Notes under the pieces: model-generated
Databases searched by the model: none
What the model saw: the letters and a program-made list of their open reading frames with translations, nothing else
What the model was told of the DNA's origin: nothing
Origin: Mytilus galloprovincialis
Lineage: Eukaryota; Mollusca; Bivalvia; Mytilida; Mytilidae
Length of the DNA stretch: 64,000 nucleotides
Assembly (NCBI RefSeq): GCF_965363235.1
Contig: NC_134844.1
Location: 57,734,872 to 57,798,871, forward strand
Direction of reading: 5' to 3'
In this document: one piece after another, positions 58,301-64,000 of the stretch
Layout of the letters: every line of letters begins with the position of its first letter
Position numbering within the stretch: position 1 is the first letter of the stretch
Made by a program: the position numbers and the translations under genes

Positions 58301-61300
58301 ATGTTGTTTATCATCTTAACAACGTGTTTTATTGTTCTTTCATATCTCTTTGTTCTATTATTATTATTACTTTTGCTGTTGGATTGTTTTATGTGATATC
58401 CGTTTGACGTGGCTCGGTACTTAAACATCCCGTTGATGTGTTTGTATTATCTTTCATTTTTGGCTGGTGTGTTTTGTTTTTTGCGACTTTTTGTATTTCT
58501 TTGGTTCTTATAACGTGATTCTGTCAGTATGATATTGTTCTATTGCATGTCAATATAATATATTTCTATTATGAATTACAAACGTCAAAATTATCCATTC
58601 GCGTATTAATTAACTATTTGTGGATTCTTATAAATTCTATATAACTTTTGGACTATTTCAAATTTTGGTCTATTTCTGAAATTGTTTCTTGCATACTTTT
58701 GATTTTTTAACCCTGTATGCTAACATTGCCTATTTGAAATTTTAAAATTGTTTATATATACATTAAACGACAAATTCATGTGACGTATAAAAATTTCTGA
58801 CGTCAGACACGTGAATCAATGAATGTGTTTATAGATAGATGTTTTTGTGTTCTGTTAAACTGTTCCTTTTAAAATTGTTACACAATGATGACTGCTGTAC
58901 CCATATTTTGACTATTTTATTTGTTATGTTTGTTTAGCTCACGCATCATTGTAAATATAACGCAATTTGATGAGACTGTCATCAACGTGAGAGGGTTTGC
59001 GCTATAAAACCAGGTTTAATCCACCATTTCCTACATTTGAAAATGCCTGTACCAAGTCAGGAATATGACAGTTCTTGTCCATTCGTTTTTTATGTGTTTT
59101 GTTATTTGATTTTGCCATGTGATTATGAACTTTCCGATTAGATTTTCCTCTAAGTTCAGTATTTTTGTGTTTTTACTTTTTTTAAATGTTTTTTTTTCTA
59201 TAGACTTTGATTGGCCTTTATATACTTATAGAATATGCTTCAACAGCGCATAAGAAAAATATAATTTAAAAATCTTCTCTTTATTGATTCATATTTTAGT
59301 ATGTACATAAGAATACCGTACTAGTTTGTGTACAATTTTGTGGATAGAACTTAACAGATATGAAGCAAAACAATTCAAAACAGTGTCATTTCTCCTGTAT
59401 CTCCTGTCTTTGATAAATGCAAAAAATAAAGCTTATGAATGACATAACAGTAATATTATAACCTTATATTTTTTGACAAAATCGCGTGATCACTTGACAA
59501 TAACATATGCAGTTAAACATTATTTTATAGAAACATGAAACTGCACACGACTTTGTAGTGCGTAACATTTATGTTTAATTTAAATGAATTCGTAACCAGT
59601 TACCTTCGTAATGTTTCGAGAAGAAAACGTCTCCACATGCTATAGGATTTTGAATAATGCTTTCGAATAAATAAATAAATCAAATTTTGATTCAGTTTCA
59701 GACAAATTTAGTGGATATTTTGACAGCTGTAGTATGGATAATACCAAGTCTGACATGGTTGTTGTCGGTGACATTACATGTTCAGAAATGAGATGTGCTA
59801 CAAGCTGTGGAATGTCAAAGACTTGTATGGGTTATAATTTCAACAGCGCCATGAACAGGTTTGTGTTGTCAAAAACACTTACACCTTTATTTGTTTAGTT
59901 TGGTTACACATATTATGTTTTAAATGACATTTATTTGTTTGGTTTGGTTACACATATTATGTTTTAAATGACATTTATTTGTTTGGTTTGGTTACACATA
60001 TTATGTTTTAAATGACATTTATTTGTTTAGTTTGGTTACACATATTATGTTTTAAATGACATTTATTTGTTTAGTTTGGTTACGCATATTATGTTTTAAA
60101 TGACATTAATTTGTTTAGTTTGGTTACACATATTATGTTTTAAATGACATTTATTTGTTTAGTTTGGTTACACATATTATGTTTTAAATGACATTTATTT
60201 GTTTAGTTTGGTTACACATATTATGTTTTAAATGACATTTATTTGTTTAGTTTGGTAACAAATATTATGTTTTAAATGACATCTATTTGTTTAGTTTGGT
60301 TACACATATTATGTTTTAAAAGACATTTATCAGTTTAGTTTGGTTACACATATTATGTTTTAAATGACATTTATTTGTATAGTTGGGTTACACATATTGT
60401 TGTTTTAAGCCATTTATTAAGTTTGGTTACAAATAGATCCGGAATTTGGAATGTATGAAAAATTACTAATGTCATACTAGTCGTTTGCTATACGTTTGTA
60501 AAACCTTGACTTACGATATTTGAAGTAAGAAAACCGTTCTTTTGGTCTTTAATATAGAAAACAAAAGGCACACTTAAAAGAAGACTAGAAAAAATAAATG
60601 TTTATTCGATGACACATTTATAAAGGATATTAAATAGTGTCACAGTGGTACAAAAGGTGACAATTAGAGATGATTATGATAAGGAAATGCATACAGTAAG
60701 GTATCTTGTAAGGATGTTGTGTAATCAATAATTTATAAATGTTTTACTATATAAGTCGGACGAGCATTTGTTAATGAAACAAATAAGCTAAAAATATATA
60801 TTCCTAGGGCATGAAGCCCCTCTCTAGATATTTGATTTTTAAAATATGCAAGAAAAGGCTGACTCGGACTTTTACTTATATTTGTATTGGTACTATTTGG
60901 GTCTCAAATCAAAAGAAAAAAATCTTAAATCTAATATCAGCTTTAATTTTGGTTAATGAACTTAGATGAGCTATTAAGTCTTATATGAAAAGATAAATGG
61001 GTGTTATGGGGAAATATTGTATTGTATGGAAAAAATACCAAGGAGTCCAAAGTACATATATACAGTAAATTTGTTACTGAAAATATTGTTAACAAGGCTC
61101 ATTTTAGTTTTTTGTGTATTGAAAACACCTCATTTTGTGTTGAATAAGGTGACTACATTCGTATAGTTTTGATTTTTTGTTTGCATGATTGTTTGTTTTT
61201 AACTTGATTAAGATTTTAACACAATGTTGACCTCTAAATAAAAAAATAAGCTACAAATATTGATAAGGCATGGAGCTCCTTTTCAAGAAATTTTATTGTT

Positions 61301-62150
61301 AAAATATGACAGGAAAAAGTTGACTCGGAGTTTTACCTTATATTTGTTTTTGGTAATATTTTGGTCTCAAATCAAAAGAAAAGAAATTTAGAATCAGCGT
61401 TAATTTTGGTTAATGAACTCATATGAGCTATTAATTCTTATATGAACGGATAAATGGGTGTTATTTGGCAAAATATTTCACCTTGTATTTATTGTTGGAA
61501 AAAAAAAGGAGTCCAAAAATGTGACACAAATTCCCAAGTACATATATGCAGTAAATTTGTTACTGAAAATATTGTTTACAAAGCTCATAACAAGTTTTCT
61601 GTGTATTCAAAGCACCCTATTTAGGTATTCGTTAAGGCGACTGAATGCGTATAATTTTATTTTCTTTGGTGGCATAATTATTTGTTTTATGGTGATTTAA
61701 GATTATATCACATGTTGACCTCTAAATAGTTTTTTTGACATTAATACCTTTTATGTCTGTGCTCACACATTGTTGTCAAAATAATTGAATTATATGCGAC
61801 TATCATACAAGTTACAGTTTCACTACTTTAAAACCCGGTTTAATCTACTATGTGATACATATGTTACTACCTAAGTCAGGAATACCATAGTTGTTTTCCA
61901 TTCGTATGAAGTGTTTGAGTTTTGAATTTACCATTTGATAAAGACTTTCCGTTTTGAATCTTTCTTGCTTTTAGTTTACTTGTTATCAAAATCAAAGTAT
62001 AAAAGCAGTCATTTTATACATTTTAGATGTGAACTACTCTGGTTTAGATCAGACGTTGTGACAGACATACCACATCACATTGAAGACGGATGGAGATTCT
62101 ACAGTAAATGTTTCAATGGGAAAACTGCCTGTCTTGGGTGTTATTTTTAG
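49305..62150 (+). CDS. secreted FAMeT-domain and PAN/Apple-like protein (290 aa, 4 exons)
   Basis: Exons 49305-49386, 50840-51349, 59702-59858 and 62027-62150 join with consistent phases (1, 1, 2) and good borders: GTAAGT, GTAATT and GTTTGT donors; TTGAAG, GTTTCAG and CATTTTAG acceptors. The reading frame has no stop until the TAG at 62148. Residues 1-27 are a signal peptide (ILLLFFLTSKAG core). About 70-197 match the farnesoic-acid-O-methyltransferase-like family (Pfam Methyltransf_FA): FEIKACNNAHVLLSSSG, YEIIIGNF, IPFWISWAGGEIKLGTG, GNWTIQLE. In spite of the name, this domain in molluscs is usually part of extracellular, lectin-like proteins, so enzymatic activity is not implied. Residues 198-290 contain ten Cys in a PAN/Apple-like arrangement (ITCSEMRCATSCGMSKTCMG, FNSAMNRCELLWF). 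Likely role: extracellular recognition or matrix protein; that is inference. An AATAAA lies at about 62524. The third exon is 8.35 kb from the second, with mobile elements between. Confidence 0.8.
49765..50075 (+). mobile_element. decayed mussel dispersed repeat in intron 1
   Basis: GGGGATTAGGTATGATTGTC at the start and CTGGCTCCTTGCTTAGGACA then CAGGGTTAAACATGTGTG at the end keep the family order. A poly-A run lies at 49891-49913. Confidence 0.6.
50340..50460 (-). mobile_element. distal fragment of the mussel dispersed repeat
   Basis: Inverse copy: ACATGTTAAACC and TGTTTGTGTCGCAGGTCAGGAGC-type sequence (read in parts). Confidence 0.65.
50840..51349 (+). CDS. exon 2: FAMeT-like domain
   Basis: The whole domain is coded by this one exon of 510 nt. 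N-glycosylation sequons (NSS, NCT, NLT, NWT) fit an extracellular protein. Confidence 0.85.
51410..53368. other. intron, nothing recognised
   Basis: AT-rich intron DNA; short frames on both strands have no domain. Confidence 0.5.
53369..53477. mobile_element. 109-bp MITE-like element with perfect 16-bp ends
   Basis: CATACATGGGCAACAT at 53369-53384 is exactly inverted at 53462-53477. No coding capacity. Confidence 0.7.
53783..55110 (+). mobile_element. GCCCC...GGGGCATTATG repeat with tandem inner units
   Basis: It starts GCCCCACCTACGATCCCTAC and GTCCGTCCGTCCTTCCGTCC. The inner module (AAAGTTTTTGGTCAAGGTAG, GAAGTCCAATCAACTT, TTCACGGTCCACTGAACATA) occurs four times, and it ends GTGTACTATGGACACATTCT. 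The copy at 12767 has one module. The second module is interrupted by the insertion at 54080-54595. Confidence 0.85.
54080..54595 (-). mobile_element. 516-bp insertion with 7-bp target duplication
   Basis: TTTTAGT at 54073-54079 is repeated at 54596-54602, and removal restores the host module. Read on the minus strand it ends in ...CACTTTAATAAACAAATTTA and an AT-rich tail, as expected of a 5'-truncated retroelement 3' UTR. Confidence 0.65.
55150..55375 (+). repeat. direct repeat, copy 1
   Basis: ATTCATTTCCTCCAAACTTT to TTTGTAACACCCTGTAAATT; the second copy is about 630 bp downstream. Confidence 0.8.
55780..55995 (+). repeat. direct repeat, copy 2
   Basis: AATTAATTTCATCCAAACTT to ATGCAACACCCTGAAAATCC, imperfectly matching 55150-55375, with a CGTTCGTCCGTC stretch between the copies. 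Confidence 0.8.
55996..56535. other. intron, nothing recognised
   Basis: No gene or repeat assigned. Confidence 0.4.
56540..56724. mobile_element. large foldback hairpin, arms about 85 bp
   Basis: ATAATAGTTCTTGAAAAACT at one end and its complement at the other, with nearly continuous pairing through GGTCATTATCGTGAT and CAGGACAGTGGTATT to a loop TGAGCCGATGGCGAG. Confidence 0.9.
56995..57090. repeat. 31-bp minisatellite, 3 units
   Basis: CCACGCCCCACCGGTCATTA-type units with CAGA spacers, three imperfect copies. A related ACCGGTTTTC block follows. Confidence 0.7.
57395..58290 (+). pseudogene. reverse-transcriptase fragment (retroelement), frameshifted
   Basis: Three overlapping frames together give the RT order: LIDNIFVEFGGKLF, QIVGIPMGTNCAPLLVDLFL, then FTFRYIDDVLSINNPN (the Y-[IV]-D-D catalytic block), IYPPELEIKETTDTASSASF and a C-terminal region with SYSDFVKRHQSLSRKLMNQG. 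At least three frameshifts and an in-frame TGA at 57963 make it non-functional. The family is common in bivalve and fish genomes; I do not assign it to a clade. It lies in the 8.35-kb intron. Confidence 0.8.
58400..59185 (+). mobile_element. 3' region of the same retroelement
   Basis: TTTGACGTGGCTCGGTACTT, CTCACGCATCATTGTAAATA, AGTCAGGAATATGACAGTTC and TATGAACTTTCCGATTAGAT are the usual 3' blocks in bivalves; the last ones recur at 61785-61985. Confidence 0.7.
59702..59858 (+). CDS. exon 3: cysteine-rich part 1
   Basis: 157 nt after TTCAGTTTCAG. Contains DSCSMDNTKSD and the four-Cys block ITCSEMRCATSCGMSKTCMG of the PAN/Apple-like region. Confidence 0.75.
59883..60425. repeat. 44-bp tandem array, about 12 units
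   Basis: Unit ATTTATTTGTTTAGTTTGGT followed by TACACATATTATGTTTTAAATGAC (in two parts). Units are almost identical up to 60330 and then decay. It starts only about 25 bases after the exon 3 donor. Confidence 0.95.
60780..61240 (+). mobile_element. dispersed repeat, tandem copy 1
   Basis: AAGCTAAAAATATATATTCC, AAGAAAAGGCTGACTCGGAC and AATTTTGGTTAATGAACTTA; related to 20803-20960. Confidence 0.8.
61241..61725 (+). mobile_element. dispersed repeat, tandem copy 2
   Basis: AAGCTACAAATATTGATAAG, GGAGCTCCTTTTCAAG and AATTTTGGTTAATGAACTCA repeat copy 1 with a period of about 460 bp. Confidence 0.8.
61780..61990 (+). mobile_element. 3' end fragment of the retroelement family
   Basis: AACCCGGTTTAATCTACTAT, AAGTCAGGAATACCATAGTT and GACTTTCCGTTTTGAATC match 59000-59160. 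It ends about 40 bases before exon 4. Confidence 0.75.
62027..62150 (+). CDS. exon 4: cysteine-rich part 2 and stop
   Basis: 124 nt after CATTTTAG. Completes an Arg codon and gives CELLWFRSDVV, YSKCFNGKTACLGCYF and TAG. Confidence 0.75.
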
Positions 62151-62521
62151 ATGACTAATTGAAAGAAAACAGTTCTTGATAAGGATATCATTTGAAAACA
62201 ATTCTTTAGTGATTTATTATTGGCAATTTAAAAACAGATGTAAATTAGCGATGATCGAATATAGTGAATCTATTTTGCAAAAAACAACAAAAAAGTTATT
62301 TTTATATGCAACTTCACAAATCGAGATCGAGGTTACTCAAACTTACGTAAGGATATAGCTAACTTGGTCCCTATGATTCAAATTAAAATTGGTTGAATGT
62401 TATAGTACACCTGTTTCCCAAATTACCATGTGTGTGTTGCATATGCTGTGACCACATAACCATACTCCTTTTGTCTGAACTTCTAACAGAAAACAAGTTA
62501 TTTGAGACTTACTCTTTACGA

Positions 62522-62530
62522 GCAATAAAT
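62522..62530 (+). terminator. polyadenylation signal candidate
   Basis: AATAAA in GAGCAATAAATGTG, about 375 bases after the stop of the FAMeT-domain gene. Confidence 0.35.
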
Positions 62531-63023
62531 GTGCTATTCAATAAGTAGAAGGTGACTACTCATCCGGATACTTTGTTCTCACCATTATTTGTAGGATTCA
62601 CTCACTTAATCACAGTTTTATAAATAGTTTGAACTACATATTTTATCATGTGTTTTTTAAGTGTTTTGTCCGTTTTTATTCGAATTCGAATTTTGCTATG
62701 AATTAAGCCTATTGGTATTTTCAATTTCGAATTTCGATTTCAGTAGGCAAACAGTGTCGTGTGTAGAGTGTTGATTTAAATTTTTATGTACATAGACATT
62801 GAGTTCTTTCCTTGAAAAGACATTTTGATTTTTTTTTATTTTTTCACCGCCATTTTTGCTTATGATGAGTTTATTTGCAACATGGATTAAAGTTATTAGG
62901 CAAATGAAATTGTTGCGCTTTTGAAACTCACCAATTTCAACAGGACATGTTTCATGTGTTTCCATTTGGGATTTATCTCCTTGTTTACTTATTTCTTGGT
63001 ATAGCTTTTGTTCAACATTTTTA

Positions 63024-63115
63024 TTTTAAGTAAAAGAGGGACGAAAGATACCAAAGGGACAGTCAAACTCATAAATCTGATAATAAACTGACAACGCCAT
63101 ACGAAGGGATGATTT
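63024..63115 (+). mobile_element. GGGACGAAAGATACCAAAGG repeat fragment
   Basis: AAAAGAGGGACGAAAGATAC, GGGACAGTCAAACTCATAAA and AACTGACAACGCCAT, a very common bivalve repeat end; inverse fragment at 11222. Confidence 0.75.
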
Positions 63116-64000
63116 CAACTTCACCATTTGGAACTCTTTGTTTAATAGCCTTCTTGTGAGCAGCAAATCTCTATCAAGAAAATCATGATAGGAAATGTGC
63201 ATAATTACCATACATTTTAAATTTCAATGTATCATTTCTAACCCAATGTGACATTTTGTTAAGTTGAAGCAGCAAATTATTTCATGATTTTAATGCAAAG
63301 GTGTAATGAAAGCTATTATATTACAACAAAATTGGCATTTTGAACACCAGAAGTTACCTGTTAACCCCCTTCAAGAAAAAAACATAGAAACCATATATTT
63401 TAAAGAATTGTGACTTTTTTTAACATATAGTAACTGAACGTCTGCTTTATGTCTAACTGTTTTATTTTTTGAAACATTTGAAAGATATATTATTGTTTGA
63501 CTATATTTCATTTCCAAAGGTTACTATTCCATCGTTTAAAAAAAAGTGTTTCCATGTCCGTATACATTTTATTTAAATTTTCAACATCCACATGTTAGTC
63601 GGAAAGACCTTCGGTTGTTATTGAAACAATTGAATTTTATATATTTATAATGGATCGTATTAATAGTTATGAACAAAATTTAAATCAAACCTTGTCTTCT
63701 ATAATAGAAACTCAGAATAATGTTGAATAGGTTGATCTCTCGTGACCTGTTTTGATCTAACAACACATTAGACTCTTCAGCATTGCTCAGTATGATGTTC
63801 TACTTTTTCCGTATCATTTGAGGAAATTCATTTATTCTTTCAATACGCTGCATGCAGATGAAATACAATTTTAAATAGTTTAACATGGAAAAAACCTAAG
63901 TTGACATAATAATATTTGACAGGTAAGGCGATTTAGCTTGCTACATTGGATGTATATAATATAAGAGAAGTCAAATAACAATGTAATGTCCCATTAAAAA
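63116..64000. other. intergenic, nothing recognised
   Basis: AT-rich; the only frame of note is a 26-codon ORF (63651-63731, MDRINSYEQNLNQ start), too short to call. Confidence 0.4.

Overview
The window is nuclear DNA of a bivalve mollusc, most likely a marine mussel of the genus Mytilus. The DNA is AT-rich, the genes have introns with GT/AG borders, and the sequence is packed with dispersed repeats that I recognise from mussels. The most frequent is a family with the core GGTATGATTGCCAATGAGAC, found here more than a dozen times. Nothing is prokaryotic. Most apparent ORFs are chance open frames in AT-rich DNA or pieces of mobile elements.

Layout. 1-5672 is a tandem array of about 100 copies of a 57-bp unit. 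One minus-strand frame is open through most of it and its commonest variants are synonymous. 5.7-10 kb is repeat debris. 10.07-17.7 kb holds a plus-strand transcription unit: a CpG/ETS-type promoter region, a possible noncoding first exon, a two-exon ORF of 146 aa, an 816-aa DDE-transposase-like protein, and a Spindlin/Tudor-like C-terminal part in the -1 frame. The last two meet exactly at an A AAA AAC heptamer followed by TAA. 18-25 kb is intergenic and holds SINEs, foldbacks and a TTAA-flanked MITE inside a SINE.

25.27-36.74 kb holds two minus-strand paralogous genes for small proteins with a single C-terminal membrane span. Both end in a 138-nt last exon with the same phase. Between them lies a decayed non-LTR retrotransposon (27.5-30.6 kb). 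37-49 kb is mobile-element country: two elements with clustered GCGCAAAT-type subterminal motifs, three arrays of the dyad CAGTTCTAGNTAGAACTG in opposed orientation, a 259-bp tandem array and a (TA)33 microsatellite.

49.25-62.53 kb is a complete-looking plus-strand gene of four exons. It encodes a secreted 290-aa protein with a farnesoic-acid-O-methyltransferase-like domain followed by a cysteine-rich PAN/Apple-like region. Its 8-kb intron carries a decayed reverse transcriptase and other repeats, and its last intron carries a 44-bp tandem array.

The strongest candidates for something new are the slippery-site junction in the transposase/Tudor unit, the pair of membrane-protein paralogs, the 57-bp array that evolves like coding sequence, and the palindrome-array element. 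All calls come from reading the sequence; no database search or expression data were available.
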